NCBI GenBank assembly: GCA_002778195.1
Contig: PCDI01000002.1
Coordinates: 1,695,628 to 1,759,627 of the forward strand
Reading direction: 5' to 3'
DNA: 64,000 nucleotides
Origin: Raffaelea ambrosiae
Taxonomy: Eukaryota > Ascomycota > Sordariomycetes > Ophiostomatales > Ophiostomataceae
The translations under genes and the position numbers were made by a program. Positions 42,837 through 53,005 of the stretch are shown in pieces (positions within the stretch are counted from its first letter, which is position 1; every line of letters begins with the position of its first letter). The notes under the pieces are model-generated. The model was not told the origin of the DNA. It was given only the letters and a program-made list of their open reading frames with translations, and ran no database searches.

Positions 42837-44873
42837 TTGGACGGTACGACGGTACGACGGTACGATAGGTCAAGGGATCTATTCTCTCGCCAGGACGAAA
42901 GGAAGCTGACGGTGGCCACCGGTATGGAATACCCCGGTTTGTCGAGGAAAGGCAGGGTGAGATCGAAACAAAAAAGACGGTAGGCTACGCAAACACGCTC
43001 AGTTCGGGACCTCGAAAGACTCGACTGCCGAGTGACATGCAGCAGAAGGGAAAGACGACAAGAGAGAGAGATATAGCCCCAGGCCGTGGGTTGGGCCGGT
43101 CCAACGGCTCGCTCTTTTGAGGGCGGCTCCCGTGCTGTGCTCGAGGACTGCAGCAGACACCCTACTGGCCCAACTACGGTGTCGACCACACACACTTTCC
43201 CTCCAAGCCATGTCGTGGGCCATCCTCAGGAGCCGACGTGAATTGCTCCAAGGAGGGCGACGATCCAAGGCGGCCATGTGACTCCATCTGCATATCTGGA
43301 GTTGCCCTTGCTTGCAGCCAGCGTCTCTGCGGTTCCGAACTGCGAAGCTCCCGTAGCGTGAGGGGGGGACAAGTCGATTTACTATTGTAGTTCAGGGGGG
43401 AGCGGGGAGGCGGAGACGGGGGATGTCGATGTGAAGGCTGCATGCTGTTCTGTCGCGACTGCCTAGTTAGTCTGCACGTGCGGTTCCGGCCAAGGGCGGG
43501 GTTTTGTGGTGTTCCCCTAGACTTCTTCCTGCTCGTAGACTCCGTCACTTGGACTCTGCTCGGCTCCAATCTCTCTGCCAAGTCGTAGTGTGCGGCAGCA
43601 AAGCCGCATCTAGCCAAGCCTCTTTCGCTTGTGTTCTTTTTTCTTTTTTTTTTACTTTCCCCAGAAAAAGGATTCACAACGATGGATCCCGCCTGGGAAG
43701 GTACACAGACCACAGCCGTAAACCATGGTTTTGTGGGGTGCATAGAGGTGTCCAACTACCCCAGACAAAGACGTCTACCCCGGAAAAGAAATGCCTGTTG
43801 CCAGTCTGGGCCCATGGTCCAAGACAAAGCATAGTATCATCAGACAAATACGGTGGTGAGCCTGGCCGTTCCTTTGACGTTTCTGTCTATCATGATCTGA
43901 TACACACGTCCCCCCCTTACAGATCATCCCCCCCAATATTCTGGGGATCGTCCCCCTCCGGAGATGACCTGGATATTACAAAGATGTCGTTAGCATCGGA
44001 ACCGAGTGCCATGGAACGCATGTGCGAGGCAAAGACGTATTCGCATCTGGGTCGCGGTGGACTGATGCGGTTCCAAGAGAGAGAGAGGAGGGGGAAGGCT
44101 CGGGGACGCGAGGCCCCGAGTCCCTGTGCGGAGAGACAGCAGCGAGAGAGAGAGAGACGGGCAGAGAAGGGATGCCCCCCCCCTCTCGAAGGAAGGATCC
44201 CTTCTCTGGGACAGTCTGGGTCGGCCGTTCCTCTGACTGGCCAACGTCTCCGCTTTCATTCTGGGGGGGGGGGGGGAAGATGTATCCCTCCTTGCTTGGA
44301 CGGACACGCTGAGTACTCCGCGTCCACGCCAGCGATACAGAACGGTCTTTCTCCTCCAGCGAACCAGCTCTTTGTCCGCGTCCATGTCTATGCCTGTCCG
44401 TCTTGTCCGTCTCGTCCGCTGTTGGCCGCAGCCGCATGGCGGTTCCCCTCACCTTTTGCTGTGTCGCTCCGGACGAACGCAATCCACCACGTCATGGAGG
44501 ATTCCTGCGTTGTAGCCATTCCTGGGAGCAACAGGAAAAAGTTGGAGACGCCTTCGTCAGAGAGGGCCGTCCGGCAGATGCGTATAAAAGCGTGCCAGTC
44601 TGGCCTCGGGCTGGGAGGACCAGAGACGTTGTTGGTTCTAGGGAATTTACCAGGTATACAGCTTTACTTCACGTCGTCTGCTCTTCGTATGAGACAACCA
44701 CACAAGGCGTGTTACCAAGGACAACCGCCTGCTCGAAGCTGTACAGAAACCGAGCTGAATCTTGGCCGTAGTTCTCTTTGTCTGCTCTCTCCTCTTCTTC
44801 GTCTTTCTTCTTGACTCCCCAACACATCGTTGTATCCTCTTCCCCCCCCCCTCATCACCTGGATTTATACACC
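42837..44873. other. Divergent region between esterase and monooxygenase genes
   Basis: 2 kb between divergent starts; should hold both promoters. Plus-strand frame 43504-44814 is long (436 codons) but lacks an ATG at its start, domains or smooth composition and is treated as chance. G14 run at 44263-44276; purine-rich 44070-44160; CT-rich stretch 44780-44860 just before the monooxygenase ATG. Confidence 0.5.
42841..42864. repeat. Three copies of ACGGTACG directly before the esterase ATG
   Basis: Exact 8-base tandem repeat in the leader, ending four bases from the start codon at 42836 (minus strand). The repeated unit is partly palindromic (CGTAC/GTACG). Confidence 0.8.
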
Positions 44874-46736
44874 ATGGGCGAGCCAATCGGAATCCCTTCC
44901 CACCCCAAAAAGTTCAACACCGAACTGACCGACTACTCCGTCACCCATACGGAGAAGACGGGTCCCTATGCCGACAACCTCGAGGTGGATGCCCTCGTGG
45001 TGGGTGCCGGGTTTGGTACGTCCTGGTTCTGTGCATGGGGGGAGTCTGGTGGTGGCTAGGAGACGCTGACCAGAGTAGCCGGCGTGTACATGCTCAAGAC
45101 GCTGCGCGACCGCGGGCTCAAGACGGTCATCTTTGAGGCCGGCAACGACATGGGCGGCACCTGGCGGTGGAACTGCTACCCCGGTGCCGGCGTCGACTCC
45201 GAGGTGCCCGAATACGAGCTGTCCTTCCCCGAGGTCTGGAAGACCTGGAACTGGGACAGCAACTACCCCAACTACAGCCAGCTGCGCGCCTACTTTGACC
45301 ACGTCGACCAGGTCCTCCACATCAAAAAGGACACCGCCTTCAACACCGTCGTCGTCGGCGGCACCTTTGACACCAACGAGGGCCGCTGGCACATCAAGAC
45401 CGAGGATGGCCGCACCACCAAGGCCAAGTTCCTCGTCCTCGGGACAGGTTTTGTAAGGCTCCCCCCCCCTCCCCGGCGCCGCCGCGCGTTTGTCATGTCT
45501 ATGTCGTCTTGGTCCCCCCCCCTCTTCTCTTCCTAACTCACCGCGCAGGCCGCCCGTCGCTACATCCCGGACTGGCCCGGCATGGACAAGTTCAAGGGCG
45601 TCATCCACCACTCGTCGTTCTGGCCCGACGAGCCCGTCGACGTCAAGGGCAAGCGCACCGCCGTCATCGGCACCGGGGCGTCGGGCGTCCAGATCGTCCA
45701 GGCCTGGGGCCCCGTCGCCGGCGAGGTCAAGGTGTTCCAGCGCACGCCCAACCTGGCCATCCCCATGCGCCGGCGCCACCTGACCGTGGCCGAGCAGGCG
45801 GATGCCAAGGCGTTCTATCCGGAGCTGTTCCGGTACCGCGAGCGCAACTTTGCCGGGTTCTTGTACGACTTCCGGGAGAAGAACACCTTTGACGACGACG
45901 CGGCGGCGCGCGAGGCCTTTTACGAGCAGCTCTGGGCCGCGGGCGGCTTCCGCTTCTGGGTGGCCAACTACAAGGACTACCTCTTCGACGCCGCCGCCAA
46001 CGACGAGGCCTACCGGTTCTGGTGCCGCAAGACGCGCGAGCGCATCGGCGACCCGCGGCTGCGCGACCTGCTGGCGCCCGCGACGAAGCCGCACCACTTT
46101 GGCATCAAGCGGCCCTGCCTGGAGAACAACTACTACGAGCAGTTCAACCGGCCCTCGGTCGACGTGGTCGACATCCACGACAACCCGATCCAGTGCTTCA
46201 CCGAGACCGGCATCCAGCTCCGCGACGGCACCGTGCACGCGGCCGACGTCGTCGCCGTCGCCACCGGCTTCGACGTCGTCACCGGCGTCATGACGCAGCT
46301 GGGCCTGCGCAGCATCCACGACACCGCGCTCGCCGCCGAGTGGCAGGGCGGCGCCACCACCTTCCTCGGCACCACCGTCAGCGGCTACCCCAACATGTTC
46401 CACATCTACGGCGTGCACGGCCCCACGCTGCTCAGCAACGGGCCCTCCACCGTCGAGGTGCAGGGCCGCTGGATCGGCGACGCCATCGACAAGATCCGCG
46501 CCCAGAAGATCAAGTACATCGACCCCACGCCCGCCGCCGCCCACGCCTGGAAGCAGCACATCCTCGACATCAACAACAAGACGCTCTTCCCCACCACCAC
46601 CTCCACCTACATGGGCGGCACCGTGCCCGGCAAGGCCTACGAGCCCGTGTGCTATGCGGGCGGCATCCCGGCCTATGTGCAGGAGATCCGCGCGGCGCTG
46701 GACAGCATGGATGGGTTCAACGTGGTCAAGGAGTGA
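44874..46736 (+). CDS. Baeyer-Villiger flavin monooxygenase
   Basis: Class B FAD/NADPH monooxygenase that inserts oxygen next to a ketone. Three exons: 44874-45015, 45079-45452, 45549-46736; introns 63 and 96 bases; 567 residues, the usual size. The first Rossmann motif GAGFAG is formed across intron 1 (VVGAGF/AGVYMLK). GGTWRWNCYPGAGVDSE follows, typical of the group. The diagnostic F-x-G-x3-H-x3-W-P motif is complete at 187-198 (FKGVIHHSSFWP), and the NADPH motif reads GTGASG. An ATG context of ACACC precedes the start, after a CT-rich leader. Nearest well-known relatives would be phenylacetone/cyclopentanone-type enzymes; true substrate unknown. It diverges from the esterase gene; BVMO plus esterase is a common pair for ketone-to-ester breakdown (inference). 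Confidence 0.92.
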
Positions 46737-48851
46737 TTGTGGCATCTGGAAAGCAAGCCGTGGAAATTACCATTCGTACAGAGAAAAAGAAAATAAACTC
46801 GGGGAGCATACGCCTGGTTCCCTGGCTCCTCGGTTCCTTCCATTTGCAACTAGTGCTAGTTTGATATTCATTTACAGTGATTTGCATTGCGCACAGAATG
46901 GGCCCTCATTTCGACAATCCCGTGTTGGTTGCCGTTGTCGCCCCCCTCTCCCGATCTGGTGGTTTTCAAACACAGCCATTCTCCAATTGCAATGTTGCCC
47001 ATGGGATGCTTCTCCAACTTTCAGTGTCCTACAAAACAGGCTAATGAGAGGCCTTGTACCAAACCCGGATCCGCTTCTCCAACATACCGTCATCAGGCCG
47101 GCAGCAACGATGCCTGACAACTCAATTCACTCTTGGCAGTATTTCTACTCCGTTCACTTACACAGGCCAAATGACGCTGGATCCGCCGGTGCGAATGCAA
47201 GACGGCTTCCGGTTCCGTGAATTGGCTGGTTTGTTCTAGGGAAGCCAATTTGAGGAGCCGCATCCGCACCATGAAATTTTGACGAGAAATCTCATCCAGC
47301 CTGCGGTTGGGGGGAAGCTCCTCGTTAGTTGCCTTCCCCTCACCTTCGCTGGCTAGGGTTGCCTTGTATGTTGGAGTTGTTGCAGATGAGGAGAGAGCGT
47401 GCGGAACAGCTCTTGCTTGTCCCCCTCGCTCCTGCTGGGCGCGGACCTTGTAGGCCCGGATCCGGATGCGCATGCAGGAGAGGGGGGAGGTCTTGCGCGA
47501 GAGCTGGAGAGCCGCTCGAGGACCAGGACAGCCTGTGGAGAGAAGAGGAGAAGACAATGTATTTCAAGACACCCAAGAGGCTCCGCTGGCAGGGTTCCGC
47601 GTGAATGGGGCTGATTATTCAGCGGGGCCTCTTTCCTACATCGATTGCTGGCAGCGCTGCTCCAGCGCTGTTGCGGCTCCGAGGCATCAACGGCAGCACA
47701 AGCGAGACATGCATAGACCGGGGAGTGGTGGAAGAAGCCATCCCCCCTCTTCTCTTGACATCCCCATGGGGAGGGGGAAAGCAGATCAAACAAAGGACCC
47801 GCAAGAGCAGGGAGATGAGGGGAGGAGGGGAGGAGGGGAGCACCCGCAAAAGGCAAGCAAGCATACTGCCGGTTGTCATTTCCAAGAACAAAGAAACAAA
47901 GAATACGTAATCTTCTGTCCTGCGAGATCTACCTGAGCCGTAGTCCTACGCGGCTGGTGACGGGTCGGAAAAGCTTGTACGCAGAGGTAAATAGCCCGGC
48001 ACAAGGGGGAATGGCGTCTTGTATGCCATTTGCTACCCACAGACGGCCGAAGAAAGATTCGGTCTGCCATGCTTCCGCACCACCACGCTTCGAGCCAAAC
48101 AACTACCGATGTGCGGTGCTGTCGTTCCGGGAAAGGTGGCCGGCTTACACGGCTAGCGTATCAGTAGTCCGGGATAGGAAGTGTGTGCTGAAAATTGAGC
48201 ACCTCCTCTTTTTTTGCATCGTCTTCCGCAGATGATCATGAACTCGGTCCAAGGGAGGAAAGACATTGCGGCAGTGCAAACCGGATAGGTTTCCGTTCGT
48301 GCGAGGAACAGGAATGCTCGCCGTTGGTGCAGGGTCTGAGATAGCGGCGGACGTTCACGATGTGGAACGGAAGAGGTAATCGGCCGGTGAGACTAGAGTC
48401 TATGTTCCTCTAAGGGTGTCAATTCCGCCAAGCAGTATGTAAATTGTCTAGGTCGTGTGTAGTGTAGGGGAGATCTTACCACTGCCATATTGTGCAAGTG
48501 AAGAGAACAATTGCAGGGCACATCACTCGATTCACATCATGGTGATCTACTTTCTCTGTGCTACTAGAGATAGAAGCACTGCAACTGAGCCGCTTTGGAT
48601 TTCTTGGAACATTACAGTTGTGTGGGAATACATTATATCCCTGATTTTCTGACAGCTCGCAAGGCCGGATGGCTGTATCTCGAGTGGTGCGTTAATGGTT
48701 TGTGAACTTCTAAGATCTAACTTTTTTGTCTAACTTATCTAACTTACAGAATAAGATGAAGACGTGTTCATACACAACAGGGAGTTACCATTTTCTGTTC
48801 CAAGTGGGCTTATAATGTGTGCCGGTGCTACTGATGGGCCAGTTGTGGTAC
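46737..48851. other. Convergent intergenic region, monooxygenase / F-box-like gene
   Basis: 2.1 kb without a supportable gene. Frames up to 188 codons overlap on both strands and have no signatures. Purine-rich around 47760-47850. The right third becomes AT-rich. No transposon features or tRNA seen. Confidence 0.5.
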
Positions 48852-50540
48852 TCACTGGCTTTCTACAATTGGGCAGGTTTGCTGCATAGTGTGTCTGCCA
48901 CGCAGTCTGTTGTTGATGTTTGTGCGCCCTGCTTGGTGCAGCGCCCAAGAAGTCAACCGAAACTCGTCCCCTTCTCCAACTGTCACCAATCGTCCTGGTG
49001 TCTGCATTTTCATAGCATGCTCGTATCGGGCGCGGATTGTGCCGCTCACGTGGGGGACAGTAGGCCCAACAAACTTATTGTTGTCGGGACTGCATATGTG
49101 CACCAGCCAGCTCTCGTCATTGGACGTTGAGCATTCTCTGCCAAAGTCATGCCAGATGCGAATGTGCAGACGACCAGGGCGCGTTCGAATGGCAACATCT
49201 GTAGGACAGTGGCGGCAGGCAAAGTCATGTCGCGTGGACAGGCCAAGCTGGGCATCGTTGACCGCATTGTACAACGCACTGCATTTCATGTTCTCTGTGT
49301 CTTTGTCTGTCAAGGAAGCGTGTGGACAAATAGCCAGATATTGGATAGAGCTGGCCTCCAGTGGTTGTGCCATGTGACCGGCGTGCTCCCAGAATTCCAA
49401 CACTCGAAATAAAAGAAACGATGGTGTTGGCTCCGTCAGTGTAAGCACAGGTCGAATGGAAATTTGCATAGCTGCACGGGTCTCGTAACGTTGCGATCGG
49501 ATGTGATACGACTGTAGGATACTGTTGGCGTAGTCGAGGTGCAAGCCCAGACGATGCAGCTTCAGGGCCAGCTGAACGTGGTGATGCTCCAAGCGATACC
49601 CGATACCAAGATCGGGGACCGATTTTTCTCCTGGTTGGTTGCACAGAGGTCTTGCATTCAATGATCTTGAGCAGAGTGGAGGGACATCGTCCGAGGCGGG
49701 CTTGTGCAAGCAGCAGCACGTGGAGCACACAACATGCAACGGCATTGAATTTGCCAGCTCGATCAGATGCTCTATCCTTTGCGTTCTGGACATGGCAAAG
49801 AAGGCTGCAGAGCATTCAGGGTGGAGGTATTTCCGAAGTGTTCTGCAGGTTTGGCTGAGCAATTCCTTGGCCGACCACGGCAGCATGTCGCAGATTCTGT
49901 CAAATACGGACCGTGGTAAATCGTGCAGACTGGCATGCCAGGAAGACGAGCACGGGGCTGGAAGAATTCGTCTTGCGAGTGTTTCTGATTTTGGGTCTCT
50001 GGAAGTATGAGCCGAGTTGCATGTGTCGTCGCCATCTGTGTACTGCATCGTAACTAGTTGGTCCAAGCTCCCGGCTCCAGACAAGCCGGGAAATGAATGC
50101 CTCTTGGTGTCAATGGTCTTTGGTATTTTGGATGTACGCACGTTGTCCGTGTTTTGTTCGTTGATATGCATGTTTGTCAATATATCACCAATGCAGTCCC
50201 CGAGTCCCGGCGCCGAATGATGATGCTTGTGGCCAATCCGAGGACCTTCGGTTGGATGTGTTGTAACGTCCTCGCCCTGGTTAAGGAACCCCCCCACGGC
50301 CATGTTTGAAAGCTCGTTCTCTTTGTCGTGTCTAGATGAGTCGAAACTTCTCCTCTCATTGCCTGTTGAGGACGACCGGATTTTGGATCCAACATCGAGG
50401 AACTGGTCAAGCAAAAAGACTCGGTCACGGCCGTGAACTGTGATGGCGGCCAGTGTATCCACCCCCAAACGTCGTCGACGGAATCTTGGGCCGCCATTGT
50501 CACGGCCACGGTGTCGGCGGAGGAGCGGTGTTTCTTCCAT
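48852..50540 (-). CDS. F-box-like protein
   Basis: Intron-free frame of 562 residues from an ATG at 50540. The N-terminal 200 residues are disordered and basic. Residues ~205-240 (HDLPRSVFDRICDMLPWSAKELLSQTCRTLRKYL) fit an F-box, the module that binds Skp1 in SCF ubiquitin ligases. After it comes a Cys-rich stretch (VVCSTCCCLHKP) seen in a large family of fungal F-box-like proteins of unknown target, then a region with scattered Cys/His (CPHASL, CRHCPTDV) and no LRR or WD repeats. The target is unknown, and the F-box call rests on one short motif. Convergent with the monooxygenase gene, divergent from the Sos7-like gene. Confidence 0.72.
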   Translation of the reverse strand: MEETPLLRRHRGRDNGGPRFRRRRLGVDTLAAITVHGRDRVFLLDQFLDVGSKIRSSSTGNERRSFDSSRHDKENELSNMAVGGFLNQGEDVTTHPTEGPRIGHKHHHSAPGLGDCIGDILTNMHINEQNTDNVRTSKIPKTIDTKRHSFPGLSGAGSLDQLVTMQYTDGDDTCNSAHTSRDPKSETLARRILPAPCSSSWHASLHDLPRSVFDRICDMLPWSAKELLSQTCRTLRKYLHPECSAAFFAMSRTQRIEHLIELANSMPLHVVCSTCCCLHKPASDDVPPLCSRSLNARPLCNQPGEKSVPDLGIGYRLEHHHVQLALKLHRLGLHLDYANSILQSYHIRSQRYETRAAMQISIRPVLTLTEPTPSFLLFRVLEFWEHAGHMAQPLEASSIQYLAICPHASLTDKDTENMKCSALYNAVNDAQLGLSTRHDFACRHCPTDVAIRTRPGRLHIRIWHDFGRECSTSNDESWLVHICSPDNNKFVGPTVPHVSGTIRARYEHAMKMQTPGRLVTVGEGDEFRLTSWALHQAGRTNINNRLRGRHTMQQTCPIVESQ

Positions 50541-51346
50541 TTTCTGCAGCTTGTATCATCGGGACTTGTTGTAGTAGAAGTGGGATACAGTGGCAGGGCT
50601 GGATGGACATGTTAATCTCAAACGAAGTACGTTGTGTCGTGTCAGTGGGCAAAACATGGATGTGAAAGAGGAATGAAGATGAAGATGGGCGAAAAGAAAA
50701 CATGCTCAGAAATCAACAGATTTTTGGTCGTAGAAACAGAAGGCGCAGAGAGGGAAGTGGAATGGTGGGAAACTGCATCCGACAACCCAATGCGGAAGGC
50801 ACGACAAACTTGCCGCAGAAGGAAGGCGCGAGACTGGAGAACACTCGTTTTCGAGGGCCTAACCCAATAAAAGTAAGTACAGAACATGCACTCCGGTGCT
50901 CGCTGCCTACTTGCAATGCCCAGTTTCGCATCGGCAGGACATTCCCACTTCAGGACAAGGCTGTGGAAGCGGGTAATACAGTTGAACCCCGCCAATCGAG
51001 GTGGATTACAGGGGGTTTACACCAGAACAACACTTTGTGACCGAAATGGGTTAGCGTCTATTTACATCCCGCCAATGTTTGTTTACTTTCGCGACAATCT
51101 GCAAAAAGCTCGACAACTGAATCGCCCCAACATGTCTTTTGTTCTCAACCACACAAAATTGACAACCGACTTGGATTGACGTCATTTACTCTCGTGCTTT
51201 ACGAGATTAAAAAAAAAAATACTGCAAGTCCGTGGTCCTGCACAGCCGCTGACTCAAGTCTCGAACACTGCCGTCCTGCCGAGCAACCAACAAAGCACTT
51301 TGTACTTCTCTGCTTTCACTGTTCCGAATCGGCAACGTCGACAGCC
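50541..51346. other. Divergent region between F-box-like and Sos7-like genes
   Basis: 0.8 kb; both promoters expected. Purine-rich 50640-50830. An A-run at 51210-51219. No gene seen; the coding frame of the Sos7-like gene is open upstream to 51176 but the leader lacks another well-placed ATG. Confidence 0.5.
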
Positions 51347-52822
51347 ATGCCGCGCACGCGCACCTCGTCAGAGACGCCGTCGACACGCTCGACAAGGTCG
51401 TCCAAGTCCCGCCGGTCGGCCAGCTCCTCCCACTCGACGGCTACTAACGCCGACTCCGTCTCGACGCGCGCCTCGTCCGTCGCCAGCGCCAGCCAGCCCT
51501 CAACACCCGGTGCCCTCCTCGCCGCGCCCACGACCACGCCCGAAGAGTCCCAGCAGCTGCTGGGGGGCGCCGGCGCCGCCGACGCGGCAGACCTGGCGCA
51601 TTGCGTCAACATTGTGCACATGGACCGCATGGCCCAGTACCTGCAGTCGCCCGAGTCCCAGCAGCGCCTCGACACGCTCTTGCATCTCGTGAAAGAAAAA
51701 AGAACTCGAGCAAGCGACGGGGGGGACGACGACAACGACAACGACAACGGCAACGACCCCGGCCACTACCAGTCGGCCCTCAGCGAGCTCGACTACCTCG
51801 AGGGCCTCTTCAAGAAACTGCGCTTCTCCTACAAGGAGCAGCTCACCAAGGAGACGGTCGTGCGCCGCATTCTGGAATTGGAACTGCCCTTGCTGAGCGC
51901 GGCCGACATTGACCGCATGGTCCAGGACACGGATGCCGAGCGGCGGCGGCTGCGCGCCCTCAAGAGCGCGGCCCACGACCAGGGCGAGGCCGCCGAGCAG
52001 ACCCTCCGCGAGCTCGCCGCCGAGCGGCGGTACATCGCCATGGCCGAGGGCGAGATGGCGCACCTGCCGGACCGGCTGCTGAAGCTGCGGCGGCGGCTGC
52101 TGCGCCTGAAGCTGGCCATCCGCTCGGAGCTAGCGTCCATCGACAACGTGAGCGGCAGAGGAGGGGGAGGAGGACCAAAACGCACACGGGCAAACACACC
52201 CTTTGCGTGCGGACAGTGCGGCCAAACATTCCACAGCGAGGCCTTCCAGCAGCTGCACGAGGCGCTGCACAACGTCGACCATGCGGACCGGATGGACTGG
52301 GAGAAGGAGGAGGACAGCGAGGAAGGAGGAGGAGGTGGTGCTGCTGCCCTCAAGCGCTGCCGCGGCTGCGACCAGCCGGTGCCCGCCCTGTTCCTCGAGA
52401 ACGCCCCCGCCCACGAGTCCCACGAGGCCCTGCACACGCGCATCCGCCAGGCGTCCCGCGAGGCGGCCGAGCATCTCGCGGCGGCCACGGCCATCCGCGC
52501 CGAGGACATGGAGCTCCAGCAAGAGATGCAGGAGGTGGTGGAGATGCTGCAGCTGGGCGAGGCCGAGGTGGCCGAGACGGAGGCGCGGGTGCGGGCCGAG
52601 GCCGAGCGCCAGGCGAGCATTGAGGGCGAGATGTCGGCGTCGCTGCAGCAGCTCCGGGAGTCGGTGGCCAGCATCCGCGTCGAGATGAAGCGCCTGGAAG
52701 CCGAGGCAGACCGGATGGCGCAGTACATGGAGGAAGGGCACAAGCCGCTGGGGCGGACGCTACAAGAACAGTCGGAGCTGTTGACAGAGTTGTTGGCCGA
52801 CGATGATATGGAGGACTACTAG
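51347..52822 (+). CDS. Sos7/Kre28-like kinetochore coiled-coil protein
   Basis: Probable partner of the outer-kinetochore scaffold Spc7/KNL1. 491 residues if unspliced. A Ser/Thr-rich disordered N-terminus (1-75) precedes LFKKLRFSYKEQLTKETVVRRILE (~155-178), which resembles the conserved 'KLRFxYLEQxTKEKFLR' segment I associate with Sos7. Long coiled coil follows (~180-285, 355-480). An odd insert at ~280-365 has two zinc-finger-like pairs: CGQCGQTFHSEAFQQLHEALH and CRGCDQ ... HESHEALH, separated by an acidic/Gly run. A 69-base stretch, 52148-52216, has a GTGAGC donor and GGACAG acceptor and is a multiple of three; splicing it would delete part of the first finger. Start at 51347 follows the sequence ACAGCC. 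Convergent with APC5, only 183 bases away. Confidence 0.68.
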   Translation: MPRTRTSSETPSTRSTRSSKSRRSASSSHSTATNADSVSTRASSVASASQPSTPGALLAAPTTTPEESQQLLGGAGAADAADLAHCVNIVHMDRMAQYLQSPESQQRLDTLLHLVKEKRTRASDGGDDDNDNDNGNDPGHYQSALSELDYLEGLFKKLRFSYKEQLTKETVVRRILELELPLLSAADIDRMVQDTDAERRRLRALKSAAHDQGEAAEQTLRELAAERRYIAMAEGEMAHLPDRLLKLRRRLLRLKLAIRSELASIDNVSGRGGGGGPKRTRANTPFACGQCGQTFHSEAFQQLHEALHNVDHADRMDWEKEEDSEEGGGGGAAALKRCRGCDQPVPALFLENAPAHESHEALHTRIRQASREAAEHLAAATAIRAEDMELQQEMQEVVEMLQLGEAEVAETEARVRAEAERQASIEGEMSASLQQLRESVASIRVEMKRLEAEADRMAQYMEEGHKPLGRTLQEQSELLTELLADDDMEDY

Positions 52823-53005
52823 AGGGCACCACATGGTTTGTCAGTTACGAGATCGGACGACTTTATGATATCAGACACAGAAGCCATTTGATGAATCTAA
52901 TAACGATGCACTTTTTTTTGCGTTGGGGTATATGCCATGCTGCCATGTTCTCTTCCCACCTATGCCTGCCTGATCTTGGTATCATTCAATCATACAATGC
53001 CATGC

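Noticed and set aside
43504..44814. 436-codon plus-strand open frame between the esterase and monooxygenase
   Set aside because: It does not begin with ATG, has low-complexity Arg/Glu and Pro/Ser stretches from purine and CT tracts, a G14 run inside, and no domain.
44865..46745. 626-codon minus-strand open frame
   Set aside because: Antisense to the monooxygenase, which has clear motifs and introns.
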